DNA of 64,000 nt from Amoebidium appalachense (Eukaryota; Ichthyosporea): positions 1,674,001 to 1,738,000 of the forward strand of contig CAVNZM010000013.1 of assembly GCA_963693365.1 (NCBI GenBank). The letters run 5' to 3'. Within the stretch, counting starts at the first letter, position 1; each line of letters starts with the position of its first letter. The translations under genes were made by a program, and so were the position numbers. The notes under the pieces were generated by a model, which saw nothing but the letters and a program-made list of their open reading frames with translations, had not been told where the DNA came from and did no database searches. Positions 1 to 11,832 of this stretch are shown here, in pieces.

Positions 1-1488
<1,488 letters not shown>

Positions 1489-2337
1489 TTATGCAGCGTG
1501 CTCCTTTGTAATAGAAGCCATAAGCACGCTTGGGTTAAACTTAGACACAGCCACCAAGCCGTTTGAATAAAGCGTGCGGCTGAGGGCGCGGGGACGACGA
1601 CCCATGGTCTTTTTCTGCTCGTCGGCGAAAATATACGGGTCGGCAAGCATAACGAGCGAGTGAGCAACATTTGCCAAACACCAGATGGAGGCATGGCTGT
1701 CAGAGAGAAGACCCACGGTCCACGTCGTGGTAAGCACGGCAGAGTGCACGATTCCGGGGAGGAGGTGGCGCGGGGCAGTCATGTATGGGTAGACCATGCC
1801 GAGAAGGAAAAACACGCGAAGGGAGAGCGGGATTTCGGTCTGGGCCTCGCCAAAAAAGTGGTGTTTCATCCAGCACGCGTGGTTTCCGTTGCTACCGTGC
1901 CCGGCAGTAATCATAAGATGCCCGGCGGGGGTAATGATAGTGCACGCCGGAGAGTCACACATGGAACCCATCAGACCGAAGACCTTGTTGGGAATGCCCG
2001 GGAGCATCGCAAACGTGAAAATGTAGACGGCAATCTCGCGCCACGAAGGCATCTGTCTTTCTGCGAGCGCCCGCCCGGCCAGGGCGCCCATGGGCTCTAG
2101 CGCGATGATTGTAAGGCCCCACCGGCTGAGCCACTTGTTCGTGGACGAACATGTGTACATGTCTTCGTGTGTGGAGAGGAGCCAGAGGGAGGCGTCCACC
2201 CACTGCATCGTGCCGAAAACAGCGAGGAAAACGGCGTTCCAGCGGTCACGGGGTGTCTTGTTGCGCCTCCAGAGAAGAGGAACGATCATGTAGACCATGG
2301 TGCCAGTGGCAAGGGAAACTTCGAGCGACCAGCACAT
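1489..2337 (-). CDS. Multi-pass membrane protein, family uncertain
   Basis: A single uninterrupted 282-residue frame beginning MCWSLEVSLATG. Hydrophobic stretches are visible at about residues 8-24, 34-54, 73-91, 102-122, 173-189, 193-212 and 216-232, suggesting about seven membrane passes. The middle loop, about residues 125-165, is rich in Cys, His and Gly and could be a metal-binding or disulfide-bonded loop. The C-terminal tail is basic and soluble. I have a weak memory of uncharacterised membrane proteins of algae and large DNA viruses that also start with MCWS and carry a basic WRRN-type motif after the first helix; here WRRNK is at about residues 23-27. I cannot verify that and give no function. 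The even codon use and long frame in otherwise repetitive DNA support a real gene. It is intronless, unlike the other recognised genes here. Confidence 0.75.
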   Translation of the reverse strand: MCWSLEVSLATGTMVYMIVPLLWRRNKTPRDRWNAVFLAVFGTMQWVDASLWLLSTHEDMYTCSSTNKWLSRWGLTIIALEPMGALAGRALAERQMPSWREIAVYIFTFAMLPGIPNKVFGLMGSMCDSPACTIITPAGHLMITAGHGSNGNHACWMKHHFFGEAQTEIPLSLRVFFLLGMVYPYMTAPRHLLPGIVHSAVLTTTWTVGLLSDSHASIWCLANVAHSLVMLADPYIFADEQKKTMGRRPRALSRTLYSNGLVAVSKFNPSVLMASITKEHAA

Positions 2338-2378
2338 TTTTGGGGGAGTAAATGAAACTACAACTTAGTATGTGTATT

Positions 2379-2430
2379 ACAACAGGAAAGGTGAACGGAT
2401 GTTGACAACAGGAAAGGTGACCGGATGTTG
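2379..2430. repeat. Two-copy 26-bp tandem repeat upstream of the membrane-protein gene
   Basis: Two adjacent 26-bp units, 2379-2404 and 2405-2430, differ at one base. They lie about 40 bp upstream of the start codon of the minus-strand gene, so they are in its leader or promoter region. No transcription-factor site is recognised. Confidence 0.8.
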
Positions 2431-4096
<1,666 letters not shown>

Positions 4097-4101
4097 CCCA
4101 G
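4097..4101. repeat. Target-site duplication, left (CCCAG)
   Basis: CCCAG directly precedes the 5' LTR and is repeated directly after the 3' LTR at 11828-11832. A 5-bp duplication is the usual footprint of Ty3/gypsy integrases. Confidence 0.92.
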
Positions 4102-4710
4102 TGTGGTATATTATACCGGATATCTAGTATGGATGTACACAGGTTGAGATATACGCACACGTGTACATGTATATATACCACTGTGTTTGATCTTAGGTAG
4201 GCCAGTATGCATGTCTCCCCCCAGTCTTGTGCGCATGAGCAAGAAGTTAAACATATGTGCACGTGCAGCTTGCAGAACTATTCATGGGAAAACAGATATA
4301 ATAGTCACATGGGACCGACACGTAGTAGAGGAACCATGAGCGTTAAGTTATAGTTTTATCATGGGAAAATATGCAAGTAGCCGTGAGGTATGACTGTGGA
4401 ATGCATCGATAGTCAAGTACTGTCACCCGATTGGCTCACTAAGTTTATTGGAACCGTGATAGCCATGGGACAGAACCGTGAACCGTATGTGATTGGCTCG
4501 TAGCCAAAAAGCACATACCGATGCGCATGTCTGAGCCGCTGTGCGAGCTCCGATATAAGGGCATGTCGGGGGCTTCAGAGCTCACTCAGTGTGCTCGGCT
4601 TACTAGGTGTAAGTAGGACTAGCACGTAACTAAGCAAAGCGTGGTCTAATCAACCCCGTTCATTTATAAACATATTGTTTGTCACAGACACACGATCATA
4701 TTATACAACA
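4102..4710 (+). repeat. 5' LTR
   Basis: 609 bp, TG...CA termini, near-identical to 11219-11827. The start shows a short palindromic motif (GGTATATTATACC, 4105-4117). A TATA-like element lies about 150 bp before the LTR end. Confidence 0.95.
4552..4560 (+). promoter_or_regulatory. Candidate TATA-like box in the 5' LTR
   Basis: GATATAAGG occurs in the right third of the LTR, where the U3/R boundary of gypsy elements usually lies. The same motif is in the 3' LTR at 11669-11677. The transcription start is not visible. Confidence 0.4.
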
Positions 4711-4726
4711 GCTGAGCTACACCCCC
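4711..4726 (+). promoter_or_regulatory. Putative primer-binding site, complementary to the 5' end of a tRNA-Ala-like sequence
   Basis: The bases directly after the 5' LTR do not begin TGG, so they cannot pair with a tRNA 3' CCA end. The reverse complement of 4712-4726 is GGGGGTGTAGCTCAG, the familiar first 15 bases of many eukaryotic tRNA-Ala genes. Priming by a 5' tRNA fragment is known for copia-type elements. Whether it happens here is inference. Confidence 0.4.
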
Positions 4727-4801
4727 TGCAGCGCTAGTTCTTGCGCTGCAAGTGTGCTCGTATCAAGCAAGTACTATGTTTTTAGTTGTTTGGGTTCTAA
4801 C

Positions 4802-5506
4802 ATGTCTAACCACCTTGGTGACGACAATGCCGGCCCTAGCGGCCTGCATGGGGGGGAAGCTAGAAACGCCGACCTCATTTTCCTTGAAGAACTCGGCTAT
4901 AATGTTCCCCTCTCCCCCCCCCGGCGCTTCACCGTGGCACCCTCCTGGAGCAGACATTCCGTTGCTCGACCGTGTCTACTTTCGTTCACACGACTTGCAA
5001 CACGACAATCAATACTGCTTCTCTTTTCGTTCAGGGGAAACCGACTACGGCCAATCATTTGACCCCGAAGACCTGCCACCTGAGGACAATCGACATTCAT
5101 CAGTCGACCTTCTCCACGGGCTGGAAGTCGAGGTCAACGCGAACGCAAGCAGAGGCACCAGACGCCCTGGTACGCGCCCTAACGGAGTATGCAAATTTGC
5201 ACAACAAGACGGGCGTGAGCCTGGCAGCTTGGTGCTGGTGCGTTCTTGGGTGTCTCCTTCTGTTCATGCTGCTGGCATTGTTGGTATCGAAGTTTGCCAG
5301 CTGTACAGCGCGCACGGCACTGTACCGTTCGTCGTCGGCACTCACCATGCTCCACCAACAACTACTCGCCCTCGCGAATGTATTCACTTCCAGGCAAAAC
5401 TACGCGTGCCTTTCAGGGCAGTCTTCCCACATCACTAAGTCACATGAATTTATCAATCAGTTAGTGGCTCTTAGTCGTGGTGAGCTCGACCTAGTGGTTA
5501 CTTATT
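4802..5506 (+). pseudogene. N-terminal part of gag, spread over three frames
   Basis: An ATG at 4802 opens a plausible Gag N-terminus in the same frame as the main gag frame, but protein-like sequence continues first in the next frame after the C run at about 4909-4922, then in the third frame from about 5100 to 5637, which includes a hydrophobic stretch and a Gly/Arg-rich end. It returns to the gag frame at or before 5507. The shifts sum to zero. Where exactly they fall is not clear, and homopolymer miscounts are a simple explanation. I see no recognisable domain in this part. Confidence 0.4.
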
Positions 5507-6682
5507 ATGGTAACCGGGGCCCTCGAAAATTTCATCCAAGCATGCTCCCCTCGTGGGTTCGTGCCGGACGGGGCCCCCGTAAGAACTCTGGCCGAGGTGG
5601 TAGGGGTGGGCGTGGTGGTGGCCGGGGGGGGGCATAACAACCCCCCTCCTGCTGCCAACGAAAATGGGGATGGTAATTCAGGTGGCGGCGCCCCCCCACC
5701 TCCCCCGGACGGTGGTGCTGACGGTGGTGCCGGTGGTGCTAATGGTGCCGGAGGTGCTAACGGTGCTGGTGGTGCCGGTGGTGGTGGTGGTGATGGCGGT
5801 GGCGACGGCGGTGACGGTGGTGATGACGGTGACGGTAACGACGGCAACGGTGACGACCGGGAGGGGAAGGAAAAGATTCAACACATCCCCTCAGCAGCAA
5901 TTCAGTCCCGTCCTATGCTCGAGGCAGATGCCGATATCGACGAATTCTACAAACAACTCCAACATCATTTGATTTTCTTTTGTATTATGGAGTTGGTGGG
6001 CTTAAATCGCACATTGATGTTTATTCGTATGTGCATGGGCCCCGGGGACCCCCGAGATGCTGCCGATAACGTCGACCTTTCCACGTGCACCGGCATCGAC
6101 GATTTTTGGGCTAAGTTCCTTGAGAAGTATTTAGACAAGGAACGTAAGGAGGAGCATTTAGACGAGCTGAACAAGCTTCGTTTTATGCACACTCGGGCCT
6201 CGATAAAGACATTCCACAAGAAATTTAATCGCATCGTCTCCAACACGGGTCTCAAGAACATGCCCGAGGTTGTGCTTCATCATTACCAACGTACCCTCAA
6301 CGACTACCCGGACCTTTGTTCGGAGGCCCGGGCTGCCACCACCCTCAAGCAAGCCATGGCCCGTGTCATCCGACGGTATGAGGCTGATGTGGGTGCTCAC
6401 AATTTAAAATGTAACCGTAATGTGGGTGCTGTAGATGAGATGGGTGGTGGTAGTGGGGGGCATGGTGGTGGTGGTGGTGGTCACGGGGGTGGCCACGGAG
6501 GTAGTGGGGGTAATGTTGGTGGTAAGGGTAAATCTAATGGGGGAGGTAAATGGGCTAAGGAAGATAAAAAGAAAGATAAGAGGGGGCCCAATTGTTGGGC
6601 ATGCAAGCAGCCGGGGCATCGTTTTAAAGATTGCCCCACCCGAGCTGCCAAGAAGAACAAGGGCAAGCAAAGTGAAAAATAG
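5507..6682 (+). CDS. gag: Gag (capsid and nucleocapsid) of the LTR retrotransposon
   Basis: A 391-codon frame. About residues 60-120 form a Gly/Ala/Asp low-complexity linker. Residues about 140-300 are charged and helical with a retrotransposon-gag-like capsid composition (FWAKFLEKYLD, FHKKFNRIV). A second Gly/His-rich linker follows, then a basic Lys/Gly segment and one CCHC zinc knuckle (CWACKQPGHRFKDC) close to the C-terminus, which would bind the element's RNA. The frame ends in UAG at 6680-6682, but the same frame stays open straight into the protease, so a Gag-Pro fusion would need only stop readthrough. The start given is the first Met after the frame break, not necessarily the biological start. 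Confidence 0.85.
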   Translation: MVTGALENFIQACSPRGFVPDGAPVRTLAEVVGVGVVVAGGGHNNPPPAANENGDGNSGGGAPPPPPDGGADGGAGGANGAGGANGAGGAGGGGGDGGGDGGDGGDDGDGNDGNGDDREGKEKIQHIPSAAIQSRPMLEADADIDEFYKQLQHHLIFFCIMELVGLNRTLMFIRMCMGPGDPRDAADNVDLSTCTGIDDFWAKFLEKYLDKERKEEHLDELNKLRFMHTRASIKTFHKKFNRIVSNTGLKNMPEVVLHHYQRTLNDYPDLCSEARAATTLKQAMARVIRRYEADVGAHNLKCNRNVGAVDEMGGGSGGHGGGGGGHGGGHGGSGGNVGGKGKSNGGGKWAKEDKKKDKRGPNCWACKQPGHRFKDCPTRAAKKNKGKQSEK

Positions 6683-7972
6683 GTAATTGCCGGTGCTGAA
6701 TGCACGGATACGGCATGTATTGCACATTGTGACCCAGTGGGTCACGAAAAAGTAATTAAAAATGTGCCTATACCACGTGCTTCTGCCCCGGCTTCTTCCG
6801 ATATTCCCCCCTCCGAGCCCCCTTCCCCCGACCCCCGACCCCCCACCCCCCCACACCTATCCCCCCCCACAAAGAAACTTCGAACACTCGATAGAATAAG
6901 AAAAGTGTTCGATATAAGTGCCATATGCAATGCAGGAAGACGTATCTATGTTAATGTTACGTTGAGTAATGAAAAATACTTTGCATTGTTTGACACTGGG
7001 GCATCATTCACGGTGGTTAGTGAAGCTGTTTTTTCCCGACACATGCAGGAGTTTGCTTTGCAACCCTCGGATGTGATTGTTACTTCTGTAAGGAAAAACG
7101 ATAAAGCTCTAGCTGTGAGTGGTGAAGTAATGCTCCCGTTATGCCTCGGTTCTCAAACATTCATGTGGCCTTGCTTAGTAATTAAAAATATTAAGCATGA
7201 CATGATTATTGGGAACGATTTTGCCAACAAACACATTGCCACCACTAATCATCAAGCACACTCACTAACACTGGTGTCGGCAATGGTGGTGCCGACGTCA
7301 TCTTTGCACACCCCCTACACAATGTGTCCTGTTACCGTCAAGCACGACACCACCGTCAAATCTGGCTTTGGATGTGTATTACGTGCAACGGTGCAAGTGA
7401 CTGCTGCTGCTGCTGCTGCTGGCACCCTCGGTATCTTCGAGCCTACTCGTGAATTTCGAGATAAGTTCCCCCCCACCATCTGTGAAATTAGTGTGGATAA
7501 ATCTATTGCTGTTGTGTGCGAAAATGGTGTGGGTCCGGATTTGAACGTGTTCGGTACCATCGGTCATTTCGTTCCTACGAGCCGACATGAGTACATACAC
7601 GAACTGAGTGTTTTGCAAGCCGAACCCCACCCCAGTCGTACACAAACCGTCGTTGGTGCAATAGCGCAGTGCATCAGGTGGGCAACGGGGGGTGGAGAAG
7701 GTTGCCTACCCAATTCACCTCCGGCCGTGCCACCGGGCCGGGTGCCTACCGATAACATGTGTGGGCACAAAGGGCATGTAAGTGGGACACGAGGCGGTCC
7801 GATACACTCACCGATCGACCAATCAATGTGTGCCGTTGATCATGAAAAACCCCCCCGCGAAAAATTTCGGAAATTTCGGGTGGGGGTGCACACGATGCCG
7901 GCCAGGCTCCCCACGGTTTTGATTGGAATAGGGTGCCTCAGAGTATGCTTCCGGATGTCAAGAAACTATTAG
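6683..7972 (+). CDS. Retrotransposon aspartic protease region (Pro)
   Basis: This frame is continuous with gag after its UAG codon; the first Met is at 6737. A Pro-rich segment is followed by a retropepsin-like domain: the catalytic DTGA motif lies in FDTGASFTVV (near 6990-7020) and the conserved glycine-rich motif near its end in MIIGNDF (near 7203-7223). It would cleave Gag-Pol into mature proteins. About 200 further residues of unclear role follow. RT continues in the -1 frame; the two frames overlap at 7846-7972, where A5C7 and A5T3 runs offer places for slippage or sequencing error. Confidence 0.85.
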   Translation, partial: VIAGAECTDTACIAHCDPVGHEKVIKNVPIPRASAPASSDIPPSEPPSPDPRPPTPPHLSPPTKKLRTLDRIRKVFDISAICNAGRRIYVNVTLSNEKYFALFDTGASFTVVSEAVFSRHMQEFALQPSDVIVTSVRKNDKALAVSGEVMLPLCLGSQTFMWPCLVIKNIKHDMIIGNDFANKHIATTNHQAHSLTLVSAMVVPTSSLHTPYTMCPVTVKHDTTVKSGFGCVLRATVQVTAAAAAAGTLGIFEPTREFRDKFPPTICEISVDKSIAVVCENGVGPDLNVFGTIGHFVPTSRHEYIHELSVLQAEPHPSRTQTVVGAIAQCIRWATGGGEGCLPNSPPAVPPGRVPTDNMCGHKGHVSGTRGGPIHSPIDQSMCAVDHEKPPREKFRKFRVGVHTMPARLPTVLIGIGCLRVCFRMSRNY

Positions 7973-9990
7973 AAGCACACGCTCGTTGCTTCATCACTAC
8001 GGACCCCGACGAATTTCCTCAGATTAAAGGATTCACCATGCACATAGACACGGGAGATAACCCACCGATTCGATTAAAACAGTGGAGGTTGGAACAAGTG
8101 AAAGAGCAGGCTGCAAAGGAGATCGTGGAGGATATGTGTCGTAGAGGGCAGATGGAACAAGCACACAGTCAGTATAATTCACCCACCTTCGTAATACGAA
8201 AACCAAACGGAAAATACCGTCTCCTGACTGATTTTCGTGCTCTTAACAAGCAAATTCGAAAATCTGCCTGGCCCATGCCCAACTTGCAACAACAAATAGA
8301 GAAGTTGGCTGGGTATAAGTATTTCTGTAAAGCTGATATGTCGGGTGCCTTTTACCAAATACTGCTAGACGCTGAGTCACGTGAAAAAACAGGATTTTCT
8401 GTGGCTGGTGTGCAGTATCGTTATTGTGTGGCACCACAGGGGCTAAGTACTTCCCCGTCCCAGCTAGCATCTATCATGACACAGATTTTGGCCCCTCTGG
8501 CCGATGACGTGGTGGTATATGCCGATGATTTAGCTGTGGGTGCACACACCGAAAAAGAATTAATACAGAAGCTTGACCGACTTTTCACCCGTCTCGGTGA
8601 ATATGGAGTTAAGCTCGATGGGGCAAAGACATACATTGGGCTCACGGAAATACCGTTTTTGGGTTGGATTGTAGGTGTGAATGGCATTCGGCCCGACCCG
8701 AAAAAGGTTCAGGCAGTGAAAGATTGGCCGATACCAAACACACTACATCAACTCCGGGGTTTTCTGGGTATTACTTCGTATCTCCGCCGTCACATTTTAA
8801 ATTATGCAGAGCGAGCCCGGCCCATGAATGCCGAGTGTTACGGAGAAAAACACCGACGGTTAAAATGGACGGACGAATTAGATCGCTCGTTTAAAGATTT
8901 AAAATCGGCGTTATCAGAGGAAGTGCTTGCCCTGCCCGATCTTTCCCCCACGGGGGGCCAGTTTCTTATTCGTTGTGATGCTAGTCGGTTCTCGGAAGGG
9001 GCTTGCCTGTATCAAAAACAAAAAGATGGCAAGTTCCGCACGGTGGCATATGCCTCCCGGATGTTTCAACCTACCGAACGTAGGTGGAGCAACATCGAAC
9101 GAGAAACGCATGCAATCTATTGGGCACTGAAAGAGTTTAGGGTGTACGTGTATGGTCGAGTGAATACTATTGTGGAAAGTGACCATAAGCCCTGTCTTTC
9201 TCTTAAAGGTGTCAAACGGATAGCAAACGAACGGATGCAACGGTGGGCTTTGGAAATGCAGGAGTATGATTTCGATCTATACTACCGTCCTGGCCCTACC
9301 ATGCACGATGCTGATGGGTTAAGCCGTATAGGATATATTCTGCATGAGAACGAAAACATACCACTGGAAAAGTGGGATGTGAAAAAGGAATTACAAGAGG
9401 TTCTCACAGCAGATTTATCCGAGCTTAGCTCGAAACCAGCCGAAGTGTTTGTTGATTGGGGTGATGCACTCGAATTCACACATATTTTCGATCCAGACCG
9501 CTTGAAATGTGCACAAATTTCTGCACTCAGTCAAGCCGGCCTGCCCTCCCTTTCTGCACTCGGTGGTGCCGGCTACCAGAAGGAAGCAATTATGATGGCA
9601 CAGGGGGGGGACAAAATGTGTAAGGATATAATCACGTGGCTCCGGTGGCTTGCCTCCCTCGATGCCGAGGCCAAACGGGAATGGCAGGCAGGGGGGGGAC
9701 GAGCTGCACACGGTCTTAATCTTGAGTATTTCGGATACAAAAAGGTTAAGAAAATAGCACAAATGTGTGTGATAGAGGATGACGTGCTTTATCATGTGGC
9801 TAAGGATGGTCGTCGTTGCCTGTATGTGCCCGAAATTCTTCGTGCTGATTTATTAAGAAGTGTGCACAACGGGGGGGCTCATACTGGCATTGAACGAACT
9901 TACGAAAGATTATACAATTACTTATTGGCCACGCATGCACAAAGATATCACTGCTTATGTGAATGCCTGCACACAGTGCCAAGGCCGTAA
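7846..9990 (+). CDS. pol: Reverse transcriptase and RNase H (Pol)
   Basis: The frame is open from 7846, with the first Met at 7933. RT signatures are clear: the FCKADMSGAFYQI segment with the first catalytic Asp, PQGLSTSPS, and the YADD active site in VVVYADDLAV (about 8511-8540). The RNase H domain has the expected acidic residues in IRCDASRFSEGA, IERETHAIYWAL, ESDHKP and DADGLSR. These copy the element RNA into DNA and degrade the template inside the particle. The N-terminal half of the integrase zinc finger (HNGGAH, about 9867-9884) follows in the same frame. The frame then runs into stop at 9990 while integrase continues in the +1 frame from about 9915. Confidence 0.92.
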   Translation, partial: KTPPRKISEISGGGAHDAGQAPHGFDWNRVPQSMLPDVKKLLEAHARCFITTDPDEFPQIKGFTMHIDTGDNPPIRLKQWRLEQVKEQAAKEIVEDMCRRGQMEQAHSQYNSPTFVIRKPNGKYRLLTDFRALNKQIRKSAWPMPNLQQQIEKLAGYKYFCKADMSGAFYQILLDAESREKTGFSVAGVQYRYCVAPQGLSTSPSQLASIMTQILAPLADDVVVYADDLAVGAHTEKELIQKLDRLFTRLGEYGVKLDGAKTYIGLTEIPFLGWIVGVNGIRPDPKKVQAVKDWPIPNTLHQLRGFLGITSYLRRHILNYAERARPMNAECYGEKHRRLKWTDELDRSFKDLKSALSEEVLALPDLSPTGGQFLIRCDASRFSEGACLYQKQKDGKFRTVAYASRMFQPTERRWSNIERETHAIYWALKEFRVYVYGRVNTIVESDHKPCLSLKGVKRIANERMQRWALEMQEYDFDLYYRPGPTMHDADGLSRIGYILHENENIPLEKWDVKKELQEVLTADLSELSSKPAEVFVDWGDALEFTHIFDPDRLKCAQISALSQAGLPSLSALGGAGYQKEAIMMAQGGDKMCKDIITWLRWLASLDAEAKREWQAGGGRAAHGLNLEYFGYKKVKKIAQMCVIEDDVLYHVAKDGRRCLYVPEILRADLLRSVHNGGAHTGIERTYERLYNYLLATHAQRYHCLCECLHTVPRP

Positions 9991-10813
9991 CGATAACCCA
10001 CACTTGAGAAGTAGGCCATTTGAACAGAGATACGAAAATTTAAAAATGTTCTCTCGTGTTTCTGTTGACCTTATGGGTCCGTTCACAGAAACGAAAAATG
10101 GTAATACTTTCATTTGTGTGTTTATGGATATGGCAACGAAGTCTTTAATCACTGTGCCCATCCAATCTAAGCATGCCGTTAATGTTGCACATGCACTCAT
10201 GAATGTAATTTGCTATATACACGGCCCCCCTCGTACACTCTTGAGTGATCAAGGATCAGAATTTCTCAATGAGCTAATTGTTGAGATTTGCCGTATAGCA
10301 AATATTGCACAAGTGAGCACCTCTGCATATCACCCACAAAGCAACGGTTCCAATGAACGGTCTCATAGATTTATTAATAATGCACTCTCAAAGTACGTTA
10401 ATTATGAGCACACTAATTGGGACACTCTGTTGCCGATGGTTACACATGCATACAACACAACAACACACAAAATTTTGCAATGTACACCGTATTATCTTGT
10501 GTACGGGCAAGAAGCAACACAATTCCCTGACGTTGCCCTTCTTAGCAGTAACCACCCGGCACTCAAGGACCCAGAGTGGAAGGCATACCGGCGAGAGTTA
10601 CTAGCCCGTCTGCCTCTGCTCCGTGCTGTGGTCGGCAGCAACGTGCCGTACGAGAGCCCCCAGGCCCCTCGGTGGCTCGTGAATTTAAGAAGGGTGCACG
10701 GATTCGTGTTCGGAATCAAGCCAAAAATATCGGTGCCTGGGATGTACGGTGGATTACGGGTTACGAAATCGTCAAAAGGGTCGGCCCGGTCACGTACGAG
10801 ATCCGAAGCTTAG
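9860..10813 (+). CDS. Integrase core (Pol)
   Basis: Integrase continues here in the +1 frame relative to RT. The two Cys of the HHCC zinc finger are in CTQCQ and its two His lie in the RT frame, so the finger is split by the frame change near 9910-9935. The DDE catalytic triad is present: Asp in SVDLMGPF, Asp in LLSDQGSEF, Glu in SNERSHRF. It would insert the element's cDNA into the genome. The catalytic domain is intact. Near 10660-10680 the protein-like reading returns to the RT frame, so the last 45 or so residues of this frame are shadow sequence. Confidence 0.9.
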   Translation: MCTTGGLILALNELTKDYTITYWPRMHKDITAYVNACTQCQGRNDNPHLRSRPFEQRYENLKMFSRVSVDLMGPFTETKNGNTFICVFMDMATKSLITVPIQSKHAVNVAHALMNVICYIHGPPRTLLSDQGSEFLNELIVEICRIANIAQVSTSAYHPQSNGSNERSHRFINNALSKYVNYEHTNWDTLLPMVTHAYNTTTHKILQCTPYYLVYGQEATQFPDVALLSSNHPALKDPEWKAYRRELLARLPLLRAVVGSNVPYESPQAPRWLVNLRRVHGFVFGIKPKISVPGMYGGLRVTKSSKGSARSRTRSEA

Positions 10814-11178
10814 CAACTATGAAGAAATCTAAGTGGCACGTGGACGATATTCAGCTTGAATTGAGTGAGCAAAATAGAATTCGGCCTCAAGATCTCTCTC
10901 ACCTCCCGGACACGGGCGATAGTCACAATTTCAACAAGGTTCTGCCGGACGAGTGGGTGGTGGAAAAGGTGCTTGACGTAAGAATTCAGAAACGGCGCAA
11001 GCAATCCACCCCTTACAAGTGGTACCAGATCAAGTGGGCAGGCAAAGATGAATCATTCACCTCTTGGGAGTGTGAGAAAGACTTAGCCTGCCCGGACAAG
11101 ATCCGAGAGTTCCACCAACGCAGAGGTGACCTTGCATCGTTCCACGGATACATTGACTCATTGTGTGGAGCATGGTGA
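10576..11178 (+). CDS. Integrase C-terminus with chromodomain
   Basis: In the RT frame, useful sequence begins near 10675 with a basic GPY/F-like segment (FKKGARIRV ... GPVTYEI), followed by a classic chromodomain from about 10950: WVVEKVLDVR, KWYQIKWAG and SFTSWECEKDL. Chromodomains on gypsy integrases steer insertion towards modified histones. The three aromatic-cage positions are plausibly W, W/Y and W, which I judged by eye. The stop codon at 11176-11178 lies 40 bp before the 3' LTR. No long purine tract precedes the LTR: only GGTGGGGCG is visible as a possible plus-strand primer. Confidence 0.9.
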   Translation: MEGIPARVTSPSASAPCCGRQQRAVREPPGPSVAREFKKGARIRVRNQAKNIGAWDVRWITGYEIVKRVGPVTYEIRSLATMKKSKWHVDDIQLELSEQNRIRPQDLSHLPDTGDSHNFNKVLPDEWVVEKVLDVRIQKRRKQSTPYKWYQIKWAGKDESFTSWECEKDLACPDKIREFHQRRGDLASFHGYIDSLCGAW

Positions 11179-11218
11179 CGTATGTCGAGGACGACATACT
11201 TCTTTTTACGGTGGGGCG

Positions 11219-11827
11219 TGTGGTATATTATACCGGATATCTAGTATGGATGTACACAGGTTGAGATATACGCACACGTGTACATGTATATATACCACTG
11301 TGTTTGATCTTAGGTAGGCCAGTATGCATGTCTCCCCCCAGTCTTGTGCGCATGAGCAAGAAGTTAAACATATGTGCACGTGCAGCTTGCAGAACTATTC
11401 ATGGGAAAACAGATATAATAGTCACATGGGACCGACACGTAGTAGAGGAACCATGAGCGTTAAGTTATAGTTTTATCATGGGAAAATATGCAAGTAGCCG
11501 TGAGGTATGACTGTGGAATGCATCGATAGTCAAGTACTGTCACCCGATTGGCTCACTAAGTTTATTGGAACCGTGATAGCCATGGGACAGAACCGTGAAC
11601 CGTATGTGATTGGCTCGTAGCCAAAAAGCACATACCGATGCGCATGTCTGAGCCGCTGTGCGAGCTCCGATATAAGGGCATGTCGGGGGCTTCAGAGCTC
11701 ACTCAGTGTGCTCGGCTTACTAGGTGTAAGTAGGACTAGCACGTAACTAAGCAAAGCGTGGTCTAGTCAACCCCGTTCATTTATAAACATATTGTTTGTC
11801 ACAGACACACGATCATAGTATACAACA
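11219..11827 (+). repeat. 3' LTR
   Basis: 609 bp and near-identical to the 5' LTR, ending TACAACA. Confidence 0.95.
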
Positions 11828-11832
11828 CCCAG
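11828..11832. repeat. Target-site duplication, right (CCCAG)
   Basis: Matches 4097-4101. Confidence 0.92.

Larger units (their letters stand above)
4102..11827 (+). mobile_element. Ty3/gypsy LTR retrotransposon with chromodomain (chromovirus-like)
   Basis: A complete 7.7-kb element with two 609-bp LTRs that begin TG and end CA, flanked by the 5-bp duplication CCCAG. Order: LTR, gag with a CCHC knuckle, aspartic protease, reverse transcriptase, RNase H, integrase, C-terminal chromodomain, LTR. RT-RH before integrase defines Ty3/gypsy, and the terminal chromodomain points to the chromovirus branch. The LTRs differ at only two positions that I could find (A/G at 4649 against 11766, T/G at 4701 against 11818), so insertion was recent. 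The coding region nevertheless changes frame in the gag N-terminal part, between protease and RT, and twice in integrase, while a single UAG separates gag from protease. The copy may be dead, may use recoding at some junctions, or may carry sequencing indels. Confidence 0.95.

Noticed and set aside
11183-11218. Polypurine tract before the 3' LTR
   Set aside because: Only a weak GGTGGGGCG is present; not enough to annotate.
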